From Raineyella sp964528755 (GTDB lineage: Bacteria > Actinomycetota > Actinomycetes > Propionibacteriales > Propionibacteriaceae), in NCBI GenBank assembly GCA_964528755.1, contig CAZGWN010000013.1, positions 1 through 52,249 of the forward strand: DNA of 52,249 nt. Direction: 5' to 3'. Made by a program: the position numbers and the translations under genes. Under the pieces are notes generated by a model. The model saw only the letters and a program-made list of their open reading frames with translations. It did no database searches and was not told the DNA's origin. Position 1 is the first letter of the stretch. Every line of letters begins with the position of its first letter. Below are positions 34,606 to 42,227 of the stretch, piece after piece.

Positions 34606-35388
34606 TCAGCCGAGGGTGCCGGTGGGGGTGATCCGCATGTGCAGCCGGTAGCGATCAGCCCGGTACCACGACGTGGAGAACTCCATCACCGTCTCCCCAC
34701 AGCGGGTGACCCGCTCCTGGACGAGCAGAGGCGCCTTGCGTGGAATCTGCAGGATCCGCGCGTGCGACGCATCGGCCGCCTCCGCCAGGACCGTCTGGCT
34801 TCCCGACGAGACCACCAGCCCGTAGCGGTTGGCGAACACGTCGTACAGCGCGTCGAGCCGCTGCTCGAGCAGCCCCGGGAAGAGCACCGCCGGATAGAAC
34901 CCGATCTCGTGCGCCATCGGCGTGCCGTCGGCCAGCCGCAGCCGCTCCACCCGGATCACGGTCCGACCTGTCGGGAGTCGCAGCCGGTCGGCGACCTCGG
35001 GAACGGCCGACTCCTGGTTGGCGGCGAGCACCTTCGTCTCGGGCAGCAGGCCGCGCGCCTTCATCTCCCGCGAGAACGACGTCAGGTGCAGTTGCGAGTC
35101 GACCCGCGGACCGGTGACGTAGGTCCCCTTGCCGTGGATGCGCTCCAGCCGGCCGACGTCGACCAGGTCGGCGATCGCCTGGCGTACGGTGACCCGACTC
35201 ACCCCCAGCGCGGCGACCAGCGCGCGCTCCGACGGAATGGCGTCGCCGGGGTGGAGGTCGTTGTCGATCCGGTCCTCCAACAGCCGTCGGACCTGGGCGC
35301 GCTTGGTGGGAGTGCGTCCGGTTGGGTCGGCATGCGGTTCCTCGATGACCGGCGGCGCGACAGCGCCCCTCTCCTCGGAATCCGACAC
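34606..35388 (-). CDS. GntR family regulator (HutC/UTRA subfamily)
   Basis: This 260-residue transcription factor has an N-terminal winged helix-turn-helix (about residues 25-90) with IPSERALVAALGVSRVTVRQAI and GKGTYV. A UTRA effector domain follows (about 105-250), where family members bind sugars, amines or amino-acid derivatives. The GTG at 35388 has a strong AGGAGG 4 nt upstream. No catabolic operon is adjacent, so the target genes are not evident; a short palindrome in the upstream gap is listed separately. Confidence 0.88.
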   Translation of the reverse strand: MSDSEERGAVAPPVIEEPHADPTGRTPTKRAQVRRLLEDRIDNDLHPGDAIPSERALVAALGVSRVTVRQAIADLVDVGRLERIHGKGTYVTGPRVDSQLHLTSFSREMKARGLLPETKVLAANQESAVPEVADRLRLPTGRTVIRVERLRLADGTPMAHEIGFYPAVLFPGLLEQRLDALYDVFANRYGLVVSSGSQTVLAEAADASHARILQIPRKAPLLVQERVTRCGETVMEFSTSWYRADRYRLHMRITPTGTLG

Positions 35389-35474
35389 CAGACCTCCTGT
35401 GCGCACGGGGCCGGCGACCCGCGCCCCCGGCCGGGGACCCGGTCCGCCGTCGGCGTATCCCCTGCACGGGATCC

Positions 35475-35487
35475 TACGCGAGGCGTA
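35475..35487. promoter_or_regulatory. Palindrome upstream of the GntR gene
   Basis: TACGCGAGGCGTA is a perfect 5-bp inverted repeat around 3 bp, in the gap between the methyltransferase and gntR genes, 87 bp before the gntR start. It might be an autoregulatory operator, but it does not match the best-known GntR/HutC operator consensus. Confidence 0.25.
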
Positions 35488-35516
35488 TTGGCCGTGATCC
35501 GGAATTGGAAAGCTGG

Positions 35517-36185
35517 TCAGTCCGTCCCGGCCGGGTCCGACTCGGCCCACTGCAACGACCAGTGGTACATGGCGATCGCGGCGGCCGCGCCGGCGTTGAG
35601 TGAGCGGGTGGAGCCGTACTGGCTGATCGCGACCAGGTCGGTGCAGGCCGCGGCCAGGTCGTCGGTCAACCCCTGTCCCTCCGAGCCGAACACCAGGCAG
35701 CAACTGCGCGGCAGTGGGGTGGGCTCCAGCGGTACGGCGCCCGGGATGTTGTCGACGCCGATCAGGGGAACCCGGCGCCGGTGCGACCACGCCAGCAGAT
35801 CGGCGACGTCGGGATGGTGGAGGACGTGCAGGTAGCGGTCGGTGACCATCGCGCCGCGCCGGTTCCATCGCCGGCGGCCGACGATGTGGACACCGGCCAC
35901 GTTGAAGGCGTTGGCGGTCCGCACCATCGACCCGATGTTGAAGTCGTGTTGCCAGTTCTGGATCGCCACGTGGAGCGGATGGCGGTGGGTGTCCAGATCG
36001 GCGACGATCGCCTGGACCGTCCAGTAGCGGTAGCGGTCCACGACATTGCGGCGATCACCGTCGCGCAGCAGCGTGGGGTCGAGGCGCGGATCGTCGGGCC
36101 ACGGCCGCGGATGGGGTCCGACGCCGGGACTGTCGGTCATTTCGTCGTCACTCAGCATGTCCCCGTCCCGCCCATCCCCAACCAC
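35517..36185 (-). CDS. TrmH/SpoU family RNA 2'-O-methyltransferase
   Basis: This 222-residue SAM-dependent RNA ribose methyltransferase has a trefoil-knot fold. Motif 1 is around NWQHDFNIGSMVRTANAFNV, motif 2 is LVFGSEGQGL, and motif 3 is SLNAGAAAAIAMYHW. The target (rRNA or tRNA) cannot be told. The GTG at 36185 has TAGGCT 8 nt upstream; ATGs at 36158 and 36140 are alternatives. It is divergent from the small membrane protein gene at 36243, and its position relative to pyrE is shared with mycobacteria. Confidence 0.88.
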   Translation of the reverse strand: MVGDGRDGDMLSDDEMTDSPGVGPHPRPWPDDPRLDPTLLRDGDRRNVVDRYRYWTVQAIVADLDTHRHPLHVAIQNWQHDFNIGSMVRTANAFNVAGVHIVGRRRWNRRGAMVTDRYLHVLHHPDVADLLAWSHRRRVPLIGVDNIPGAVPLEPTPLPRSCCLVFGSEGQGLTDDLAAACTDLVAISQYGSTRSLNAGAAAAIAMYHWSLQWAESDPAGTD

Positions 36186-36193
36186 CGCGGCTC

Positions 36194-36199
36194 AGCCTA
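36194..36199 (-). promoter_or_regulatory. -10 box TAGGCT before the TrmH-like gene
   Basis: On the minus strand TAGGCT ends 8 nt before the GTG at 36185. It is half of a divergent promoter pair. Confidence 0.45.
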
Positions 36200-36230
36200 T
36201 CGCCCCGGCCCCGGGCAACCCGACGGCCCG

Positions 36231-36236
36231 TAGAGT
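36231..36236 (+). promoter_or_regulatory. -10 box TAGAGT before the gene at 36243
   Basis: TAGAGT ends exactly 6 nt before the ATG at 36243, a leaderless arrangement; the other half of the divergent pair. Confidence 0.55.
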
Positions 36237-36242
36237 GGACGC

Positions 36243-36716
36243 ATGAGCGCCGGCCAGTCCCCGCAGCCCCCCGCATCTCCCGTACCGAACCCGGGCCTCC
36301 CCACCTCACCGGTGCCGGTCCCGTCCCCGCAGCCGGGCCCGCGGCCCGTTCCCCCACCCGGTCGCCCGGACCCGACGCAGCAGCTGGTCGACCCGGCCGA
36401 TGCGCGGGCCACCTTGGAGGCGCGCAGAGAACTCGGGCCCGAGATGGAGCAGGCGCTGGTCGACTCCTTCACCCAGCGGGTCGAGGCGGCGCTCGTGTCG
36501 CGGGAGCAGAGTTCCCAGGGGCATCGCGACGAGGAACTGGCGACCCGACGCGCAGAGTCGCGCAACCAGATGGCGCTGGGCATCGTCTCCATGGTGATGG
36601 CCATCCCGCTGACGGCGATCTTCCTCAACATGGCCGGCCTGCTCGGCGGCATCATCTGCTGGGTGGGCATCGTTCTGGTGAACATGGCCTTCGCGCTGCG
36701 CCGCCACCGCGACTGA
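36243..36716 (+). CDS. Small membrane protein with proline-rich N-terminus
   Basis: This protein has 157 residues. Residues 1-45 are a Pro/Ser/Gly-rich disordered stretch, and residues 48-110 are a charged helix (DARATLEARRELGPEMEQAL). Two closely spaced hydrophobic helices follow (about 113-130 and 133-152), with a basic C-terminus. The family is not recognised. The start is fixed by the TAGAGT box. Confidence 0.7.
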   Translation: MSAGQSPQPPASPVPNPGLPTSPVPVPSPQPGPRPVPPPGRPDPTQQLVDPADARATLEARRELGPEMEQALVDSFTQRVEAALVSREQSSQGHRDEELATRRAESRNQMALGIVSMVMAIPLTAIFLNMAGLLGGIICWVGIVLVNMAFALRRHRD

Positions 36717-36719
36717 GGG

Positions 36720-36804
36720 TCCGGGCTCACCGAAGCCCCGGGATCGCCGAGGGCCCGGGATCGTCGAGGGCCCGGGCTCGTCGAAGCCCCGGGCTCGTCG
36801 AAGC
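36720..36804. repeat. Five tandem 17-bp units
   Basis: Five 17-bp units follow the pattern CCCGGG, A or C, TCG, C or T, CGA, then AGC or GGG. The last two are identical (CCCGGGCTCGTCGAAGC). The CCCGGG cores could also form alternative hairpins. Confidence 0.85.
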
Positions 36805-36827
36805 CCCGGGGGCCCTCAGATGTCGGC

Positions 36828-36905
36828 CATAGGGCCGGCCTATGCCGTGGCACGAAAATACGTCATCTGACGCGGTGACGTACGGGACCATAGGCCGGCC
36901 CTATG
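36828..36905. repeat. Pair of mutually inverted 17-bp palindromes
   Basis: CATAGGGCCGGCCTATG (36828-36844) and its exact reverse complement (36889-36905) are 44 bp apart. Each is itself nearly palindromic. TCAGATG and CATCTGA form a further inverted pair overlapping the first half. It could be a terminator pair for the two convergent genes or a protein-binding site. Confidence 0.8.
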
Positions 36906-36970
36906 ACCGAGAGGTGAGAGGGTCCCCCCACGTTCGCCCCGACCGTCCCACCGGGGCCGAACGGAGGTGC

Positions 36971-37022
36971 GCGCCGGTCGCGCACCGGGCACCGGTCGCG
37001 AACCGGCACCGGTCGTGAACCG
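36971..37022. repeat. Three 17-bp units
   Basis: Three 17-bp units of the type GCACCGGTCGCGAACCG, with one extra G after the first, end just before the LemA stop codon. Confidence 0.8.
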
Positions 37023-37028
37023 CGCCGA

Positions 37029-37826
37029 TCAGCCCTGCGGCGGGTTCTGCTGCCAGCCCGGAGGTACGTTCCCCTGCTGCCCCTGCGGGGGCACCTGGCC
37101 GGAGGCACCCTGGCCGGGCTGCGGCGCGGGCTGTTGGACCGGCTGCTGCTGCGGCTGGTTCCACGTCGGGGGGACCGCCGGCGTGCCCGACCCCTGTGCA
37201 GGGAGCTGAGGCGCGGACTGCTGCCGATCCCGGTACGAGATCTCGCCGAAGTTCACACCCGGCGTGGCCCGGGCCGCGTCGTGCACCTCGAAGTACGTCG
37301 CCTTCTGGAAGTTGAAGTTGTTGGCGATCAGGTTGTTCGGGAACGACTCGACCTTCGTGTTGTAGCTGCGCACGTTCGCGTTGTAGTACCGGCGTCCGGC
37401 CGCGATGCGGTCCTCGGTCTCGGTCAACTGGCGCTGCAACTCCAGGAAGTTGGTGTTGGACTTCAGATCGGGGTAGGCCTCGACGCTCACCAGCAGTTGA
37501 TGCACCGCCCCGGACAGCTGTTCCTCGGCCTGGGCCCGCGCCTCGGAGGGAGTCGCACCGCCCTGACCGGCCAGAGCGGCCGCCTGGTTGCGCAGGCGGG
37601 TGATGTCCTCCAGCGTGTTGTGTTCGTGGGCGGCGTATCCGCGGACCGTCTCGACGAGATTGGGGATGAGTTCGTAGCGGCGGTTCAGCTCAACATCGAT
37701 CTGGCGCCACGACTCCTGGACACGGTTGCGCAGTCCGACCAGCCCGTTGTACGCGCCGACGGCCCAGCCGACGGCGCCGAGCACGATCAGCACGATGAGG
37801 ATGAGCACGATGATCAACGCGGTCAT
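37029..37826 (-). CDS. LemA family protein
   Basis: This 265-residue membrane-anchored protein has one N-terminal hydrophobic helix (residues 3-24). The helical LemA domain follows (about 25-185): NRVQESWRQIDVELNRRYELIPNLVETV and AAGRRYYNANVRSYN are diagnostic. The last 70 residues are a Gln/Pro/Gly-rich tail, probably disordered and extracytoplasmic. The family's function is poorly known and often linked to envelope or cofactor roles. The ATG at 37826 has AGGAG 5 nt upstream; a TAAGCT box at 37863-37868 may be its promoter. Confidence 0.92.
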   Translation of the reverse strand: MTALIIVLILIVLIVLGAVGWAVGAYNGLVGLRNRVQESWRQIDVELNRRYELIPNLVETVRGYAAHEHNTLEDITRLRNQAAALAGQGGATPSEARAQAEEQLSGAVHQLLVSVEAYPDLKSNTNFLELQRQLTETEDRIAAGRRYYNANVRSYNTKVESFPNNLIANNFNFQKATYFEVHDAARATPGVNFGEISYRDRQQSAPQLPAQGSGTPAVPPTWNQPQQQPVQQPAPQPGQGASGQVPPQGQQGNVPPGWQQNPPQG

Positions 37827-37862
37827 GGAAACTCCTGTCGAGGAGATGCAGGGGGTGTGGCC

Positions 37863-37868
37863 AGCTTA
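37863..37868 (-). promoter_or_regulatory. Candidate -10 box TAAGCT before lemA
   Basis: On the minus strand TAAGCT lies about 37 nt before the LemA ATG, leaving a short leader that carries the AGGAG ribosome site. Confidence 0.35.
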
Positions 37869-37901
37869 GCGGGCGAAGGAACGCGCCCACGGACTTCCGT
37901 G

Positions 37902-38468
37902 TCAGACCAGGCCGAGATCGTCGGCCGCCGACAGTGCCCAGCGGTACTCCAGGCCGGCCGCGGCGACCGCCTCGGCAGCCCCGGTGCCCCGGTCGACGAT
38001 CACGGCGACGGCGACCACCTCGGCGCCCGCCTCGCGAAGCGCCTCCACCGCGGTGAGCGCGGAACCGCCGGTGGTCGAGGTGTCCTCCACGACGAGAACG
38101 CGGCGGCCGGACACGTCGGCGCCCTCGATCCGGCGGTGCAGGCCGTGTTGCTTGGCCTCCTTGCGGACAACGAAGGCGTCGACCCGTTGGCCGGCCGCCG
38201 CGGCGGCGTGCAACATCGCGCCTGCGACCGGGTCGGCCCCCAGGGTGAGCCCGCCGACCGCGTCGTAGGTCAGATCATTGGTGAGCGCCCGCATCACCCG
38301 ACCGACGATCGGGGCCGCCGCCCCGTCAAGGGTCACTCGGCGCATGTCCACGTAGAAGTCCGCCTCCCGCCCCGACGACAGCACCACGTGCCGGCGTACG
38401 ACGGCGAGTCGGTTGACGGCGTCGATGAGGGCGTCCCGGTCGGCCGGGAGGATGTCGCTGCGAGCCAT
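37902..38468 (-). CDS. pyrE: Orotate phosphoribosyltransferase
   Basis: PyrE transfers ribose phosphate from PRPP to orotate in pyrimidine synthesis. It has 188 residues with the PRPP-binding signature RVLVVEDTSTTGGS, FVVRKEAKQHG in the flexible loop and GREADFYVDMRRVTLD near the N-terminus. Length is normal. The ATG at 38468 has TAGAGT 7 nt upstream. The sortase gene upstream ends 48 nt away on the same strand. Confidence 0.96.
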   Translation of the reverse strand: MARSDILPADRDALIDAVNRLAVVRRHVVLSSGREADFYVDMRRVTLDGAAAPIVGRVMRALTNDLTYDAVGGLTLGADPVAGAMLHAAAAAGQRVDAFVVRKEAKQHGLHRRIEGADVSGRRVLVVEDTSTTGGSALTAVEALREAGAEVVAVAVIVDRGTGAAEAVAAAGLEYRWALSAADDLGLV

Positions 38469-38475
38469 GGGCCCG

Positions 38476-38481
38476 ACTCTA
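38476..38481 (-). promoter_or_regulatory. -10 box TAGAGT before pyrE
   Basis: On the minus strand TAGAGT ends 7 nt before the ATG at 38468. Confidence 0.5.
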
Positions 38482-38516
38482 GCGGTAGCCGTCCGGCCGG
38501 TGCCCGCGCCGGATCG

Positions 38517-39230
38517 TCACTTGATCTTGGTGCTGACCAGGTGCCCGAAGGCGATGTAGCGGTCCGGCGAATGGAAGAAGTCCTGGCAGGTGGTCAGGGT
38601 GATGAGTTCCTGCGTGGGTTGTTCGTCGGTCTTGCCGGGGACCGGGTCGAGCACCCAGGTGTCGGTGTCCTTCACGACGGTGGAGGAGTCGATGACGTAC
38701 GTGTAGACCTTGTCCACGGTCTCCACCTCGACGGTCGAGCCGGACGGCAGGTCCATCAGACGCCGGAACGGCTCGCCGTGGGTCACCGAGTGCCCGGCGA
38801 CGGAGAAGTTGCCGACCTGGCCGGGTCCGACGGTGCTCTCGTACCACCCCAGACCGCGGGCCAGCACGCCGGGGTCGGTGCCGTCATAGATCGGGGTGAC
38901 CCAGGAGTCGCCCCACGCGGGGATGCGCATCAACCCCAGCGCGTCGCCGGGGACCCGGACGACGTTGCCGTCCTTGTCGACCTGACCGGACTGCTGGGAC
39001 AGGTCGACCTTCGAGGAGGGCAGATTGGACCACTCGTCCTGCAGTTGAGCGGTGGTCTGCTGGAAGTCCTGCTTGGCGACGATGCTGGTGCCGACGTACT
39101 GGTAGCCGAACCAACCGAGGAGGCCCAGCCCGAGGCCGAGCAGGAGGGTGCCGACGATGAGGCCGGCCGGATTGCGACGGCGCGGGGCAATGGCCCGACG
39201 AGGGGCGGTGCGAGCACTCACGGGGCCCAT
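38517..39230 (-). CDS. Class E sortase
   Basis: This membrane-anchored transpeptidase of 237 residues attaches LAxTG-type surface proteins to the cell wall. The N-terminal signal anchor is at about residues 23-45. The catalytic triad is His in VAGHSVTHG, Cys in TLTTCQD and Arg in HSPDRYIAFG. No sorting-signal substrate gene is adjacent, and the exoproteins at 42228-45659 lack a sorting motif. The start is ATG at 39230; a GTG at 39221 is a close alternative. Confidence 0.9.
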   Translation of the reverse strand: MGPVSARTAPRRAIAPRRRNPAGLIVGTLLLGLGLGLLGWFGYQYVGTSIVAKQDFQQTTAQLQDEWSNLPSSKVDLSQQSGQVDKDGNVVRVPGDALGLMRIPAWGDSWVTPIYDGTDPGVLARGLGWYESTVGPGQVGNFSVAGHSVTHGEPFRRLMDLPSGSTVEVETVDKVYTYVIDSSTVVKDTDTWVLDPVPGKTDEQPTQELITLTTCQDFFHSPDRYIAFGHLVSTKIK

Positions 39231-39303
39231 TGTGACCACGCCGGGGGCCCACGCCCAAACCCGCCTGCCACACCGGTCGCCCTCAGGAGAACACCGGTCG
39301 CCC

Positions 39304-40125
39304 TCAGGAGAAGAACTGCGGCGGCAGCGGCGAGGGCGCGGTGTCGACCACGGTGAACGGCTCCCGGCCCGAGCACCAATCGCGCATCCGCTCGTCGTCG
39401 AGGAAGCGGTACGCGAAGACCGCCCGGGCGGCGGCCCGGCCGAGGTCGGCGGTGGGGATCGGCACATCTGAGGCGTACAACTCGATGTTCCCGAAGCGTC
39501 GGCCGCGCCAGGTGGACGGTTCGGCGGAGACGGCCACGTGCGGCCACCGGCGGGCGATCCCCGCGCCGGTCCGCCGGACCCAGTCCAGCGGCGGTCCGTC
39601 GGTCACGTTGGCGACGAACAGGCCACCCGGCGCCAACACCCGCCTCACGTCGGTGAGGAACTCCAGTGTCACCAGGTCCGCAGGCACCCGGGCGCCGGCG
39701 AACGCGTCCAGGATGACGATGTCGGCATAGTCCTCGGGCATCGCGGCGATGCCGGTGCGGCCGTCGACCGGCCGGACCTTGATGCCGGACCGGCGCGGCA
39801 GCGGCGCCTTCGCCCGGACCTCGTCGGTCAGGGCGGTGTCCGGCTCCAGCACGATCTGGGCCGAGGTCGGCCGGGTGGCGGCGACGTACCGGGCCAGGCT
39901 CATCCCGGCGCCACCCACATGCACGATCCGCAGCCGCTGCCCGGGCGGCGCCCACAGGTCGATGGCCTCGGCGATCCGCTGCATGTAGTCGAACTCCAGC
40001 ATCGTCGGCCGGTCGGGATCGATGTGGGACTGATCGGTGACCCCGATCCGTACGATCCACGCCCCCGGGCGGTCCGGGTCGGGGATCACCCGCTCGGCAC
40101 GGTCGGGCGGGGGTTGGGTGGCCAC
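39304..40125 (-). CDS. Spermidine synthase-like SAM-dependent methyltransferase
   Basis: This 273-residue protein has a Rossmann-type methyltransferase fold of the spermidine/spermine synthase family. It shows IVHVGGAGMSLARYVAA (SAM loop), an acidic residue at the end of strand 2 (VLEPD), and DIVILDAFAGARVPADLVT. The family's N-terminal tetramerisation part is short. Actinobacterial members like this often act without a known amine substrate. The GTG at 40125 has TACAGT 6 nt upstream. It is divergent from the pspC-like pair. Confidence 0.82.
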   Translation of the reverse strand: MATQPPPDRAERVIPDPDRPGAWIVRIGVTDQSHIDPDRPTMLEFDYMQRIAEAIDLWAPPGQRLRIVHVGGAGMSLARYVAATRPTSAQIVLEPDTALTDEVRAKAPLPRRSGIKVRPVDGRTGIAAMPEDYADIVILDAFAGARVPADLVTLEFLTDVRRVLAPGGLFVANVTDGPPLDWVRRTGAGIARRWPHVAVSAEPSTWRGRRFGNIELYASDVPIPTADLGRAAARAVFAYRFLDDERMRDWCSGREPFTVVDTAPSPLPPQFFS

Positions 40126-40131
40126 CCGGTC

Positions 40132-40137
40132 ACTGTA
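40132..40137 (-). promoter_or_regulatory. -10 box TACAGT before the methyltransferase gene
   Basis: On the minus strand TACAGT ends 6 nt before the GTG at 40125. Confidence 0.5.
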
Positions 40138-40286
40138 GTGGTGCGGTGGTGCCGCGCCGGCCGGGACAGTCGGGGCAGATCCCCCACTGTCCCCCGATCC
40201 TTCGCCCGAATGCTGGACTCGCGGCGCGATCCGGGTCAGGCTGGACATGTCACGGAGATCCGCACGCCCCGGGGAAGGAACCCACC

Positions 40287-40475
40287 ATGCTCGACATTGG
40301 CATCACCCGTCCGAAAGAGGGCCGCATCATCGCCGGCGTCTGCGCCGGGCTCGCCCGCAAGTTCGGCATCGATCCGCTGCTGGTCCGCCTCGTCTTCGTC
40401 GGTGCCCTGTTCCTGGGCGGTGCCGCCGCGTGGATCTACGCGATCCTGTGGGTGCTGATGCCCGTCGAGGACTGA
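40287..40475 (+). CDS. PspC domain protein 1
   Basis: This is a 62-residue single-domain PspC protein. The motif GRIIAGVCAGLARKFGIDPLLVRLVF is followed by one hydrophobic helix ending in VLMPVED. PspC proteins are membrane-associated and linked to envelope stress sensing. The GGGGAAGGAA ribosome site lies about 6 nt before the ATG, so this gene has a true leader. A close paralog follows after 89 nt. Confidence 0.9.
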   Translation: MLDIGITRPKEGRIIAGVCAGLARKFGIDPLLVRLVFVGALFLGGAAAWIYAILWVLMPVED

Positions 40476-40564
40476 CCCTGGGCGACGCCCGGAGCGTGCC
40501 GCTCCTCCCGCACCATCCCTCCCGTACGTCTCCCTCCCGTACGTCTCTCCCGAAAGGTTGCCCC

Positions 40565-40747
40565 ATGTCCGATTGGTACCGTCCCCGCGACGGCCGTGTC
40601 ATCGCCGGTGTCTGCGCCGGCCTCGCCCGCAAGCTCGGCATCGACGCCCTGTGGGTCCGGATCGCCTTCGTCCTGCTGGTCTGGTTCGCCGGGGTTCCCA
40701 TCTGGGCCTACCTCATCGGCTGGCTGCTGATGCCGAACGAGAGCTGA
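40565..40747 (+). CDS. PspC domain protein 2
   Basis: This 60-residue paralog of the preceding gene shares the core IAGVCAGLARK and LMP near the end. It is likely the product of a tandem duplication. The spacer between the two holds a duplicated 15-bp unit containing CTCCCGTACGTCT, and GAAAGG is the probable ribosome site. Confidence 0.9.
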   Translation: MSDWYRPRDGRVIAGVCAGLARKLGIDALWVRIAFVLLVWFAGVPIWAYLIGWLLMPNES

Positions 40748-40809
40748 CCCGTCCGAGAGTCCGCCCGGCAGGGCCCGGAACGTCGGTTCCGGGCCCGTCG
40801 TCCGTCTCG

Positions 40810-40867
40810 GGTCCCAGCAGTGATGGTCCCAACGGTGATGGTCCCAGCAGTGATGGTCCCAGCAGAT
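40810..40867. repeat. Four tandem 15-bp units
   Basis: Four copies of GGTCCCAGCAGTGAT (one with two changes, the last truncated to 13 bp) lie between the PspC pair and the convergent CitE-like gene. Confidence 0.85.
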
Positions 40868-40885
40868 GGTCCCGGTCGGCCGACC

Positions 40886-41773
40886 TCAGCAGTGGTACGT
40901 GTCGCTGGGCGCCTCGAAGTGCAGGTCGTATCCCTCCGGCACCGTCAACCCGTACGCCTGCGACAGGCTGAGCACCTTGCGGGCCCGGGCCAGCCGCGGC
41001 AGATCGGATCCGTTGCGGATCGCCCCGCCCGCGGCCTCGAACTCGGCCAGGAACTCCACCGCCCACGACCGGTCGGCCAGTGACGGCGAGAGGATCTCGT
41101 TGACGATCGCCGTCTGCTCGGGCATCAGGCAGATCTTCCCGGTCATCCCGAACTGGGTCGTCACGCCGGCCGAGTCGGCCAGCTTCACTCCCAGGGCCCC
41201 GACCGCGGGCCCGTCGATCGGGCCGGGCAGTCCGGCCGCCCGGGACGCGATGGTGAACTGCGAGCGGGTGTACGCCAGCGTCATCGGGTCGTCGTCGAAT
41301 CCGGTGTCCCGACGGTAGTCCCCCAGCCCCAGGCCGAGCCGGAAAGTGTGTCGCGAGTCGGCGATGGCGGGCAGGTTCTGCACCCCGCGGGCGGTCTCGA
41401 CCAGCGCGACGATCCGGACCCCCGGCAGCATCTGGGCGGCCCGCACGACGTGCTCGGGCGACTCGACCATGGCCAGCATGATCCCCTGGAGACCCGGCGC
41501 ACCGGCGAGCGCGCGCAGGTCCGACTCCCACCATTCGGTGCCGAAGCCGTTGACCCGGACCCATGCCTCGTGGCCGGCGGCCGACAGCCAACGGACCACA
41601 TGATCGCGGGCCGCGGCCTTGCCAGCAGGAGCGACCGCGTCCTCGATGTCGAGGAGGACGACGTCGGCGTCGCTCGAGACCGCGGCGGCGAACCGCTCGG
41701 GGTGGGAAGCGTTCACGAGCAGCCAGGAGCGGGCCAGCTCGGGTCCGACGGTCGTGACGGTCACGGTCGACAT
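40886..41773 (-). CDS. HpcH/HpaI aldolase/citrate lyase beta-like protein
   Basis: This 295-residue TIM-barrel enzyme of the CitE-like family usually cleaves or condenses acyl-CoA or keto-acid substrates with Mg2+. Motifs are VVLLDIEDAVAP near the N-terminus, VRVNGFGTEW, ALVETARGV (metal-binding Glu) and GLGDYRRDTG. Other citrate lyase subunits are absent, so it is a stand-alone CitE-like protein. The ATG at 41773 has AAAGGA about 6 nt upstream. It is divergent from the exopolysaccharide locus. Confidence 0.85.
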   Translation of the reverse strand: MSTVTVTTVGPELARSWLLVNASHPERFAAAVSSDADVVLLDIEDAVAPAGKAAARDHVVRWLSAAGHEAWVRVNGFGTEWWESDLRALAGAPGLQGIMLAMVESPEHVVRAAQMLPGVRIVALVETARGVQNLPAIADSRHTFRLGLGLGDYRRDTGFDDDPMTLAYTRSQFTIASRAAGLPGPIDGPAVGALGVKLADSAGVTTQFGMTGKICLMPEQTAIVNEILSPSLADRSWAVEFLAEFEAAGGAIRNGSDLPRLARARKVLSLSQAYGLTVPEGYDLHFEAPSDTYHC

Positions 41774-41903
41774 CAGGTGTCCTTTCCAACGGGCTGACAC
41801 GGGGCAGCCTCGTCGCTCCCCCGTGAACGGCGTCCCAGCACGGCCCACGACCTGGTTGCCCGGGCCGGGATGTCCGGGAAGTCGGAAACCCCCGGTCCGC
41901 CCC

Positions 41904-41967
41904 GAGCAACAGGCCGGTCGAGCAACACGCCGGTCGACCAATACGCCGGTCGAGCAACAGGCCCTGG
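41904..41967. repeat. Four tandem 16-bp units
   Basis: Four units of the type GAGCAACAGGCCGGTC (internal variants GAGCAACACGCCGGTC and GACCAATACGCCGGTC; the last unit diverges at its end). Confidence 0.85.
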
Positions 41968-42099
41968 GCCATGAGGAACAGGACGCGAGTGTATGTCACA
42001 GGGCCGCGGGCGGGAAGATCCATGCTGGCGCGGCAGACCCTCGACCCCAGCTCGGGGGTTGCCGCGGCGAAGCGGCCTCCCCTAAACTCCGGCACCAAG

Positions 42100-42115
42100 G
42101 GACACTTGGGTGTCC
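42100..42115 (+). other. Small perfect hairpin in the leader region
   Basis: GGACAC and GTGTCC form a perfect 6-bp stem with loop TTGG, about 110 nt upstream of the first DUF4832 gene. It might be a leader element or an operator. Confidence 0.4.
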
Positions 42116-42180
42116 TGCAGCCACCACCGCCTTTCGGCCCGGCGGGCGGTCACCCCTGATCCGTTTCCTGACCCTCAACG

Positions 42181-42213
42181 ACGAGGTGCCTCAGACGCAA
42201 CACTGAACCTCGT
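42181..42213 (+). promoter_or_regulatory. Hairpin immediately upstream of the ribosome site of DUF4832 gene 1
   Basis: ACGAGGT and ACCTCGT (7 bp) enclose TCAG and CTGA (4 bp) with a 3-nt bulge. The hairpin ends 3 nt before the GAGGAGG ribosome site (42217-42223). Such a position suits translational or RNase control, but no known class fits. Confidence 0.4.
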
Positions 42214-42227
42214 CATGAGGAGGCCCC

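Larger units (their letters stand above)
36717..37028. other. 312-bp convergent spacer full of repeats
   Basis: This gap between two convergent genes contains a five-unit 17-bp array, a pair of mutually inverted 17-bp palindromes and a second three-unit 17-bp array, all listed separately. No gene is believable here. Confidence 0.7.
41774..42227. other. 454-bp divergent spacer upstream of the exopolysaccharide locus
   Basis: It contains a four-unit 16-bp array (41904-41967) and three potential RNA hairpins: ACCCC/GGGGT at 42044-42059, GGACAC/GTGTCC at 42100-42115, and one next to the ribosome site at 42181-42213. No riboswitch class is recognisable and no gene is believable. A structured leader for the first DUF4832 gene is likely. 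Confidence 0.6.

Noticed and set aside
41774..42227. Riboswitch (c-di-GMP, c-di-AMP or cobalamin class) in the leader of the polysaccharide locus
   Set aside because: Hairpins exist, but none of the conserved core sequences of these classes could be recognised.
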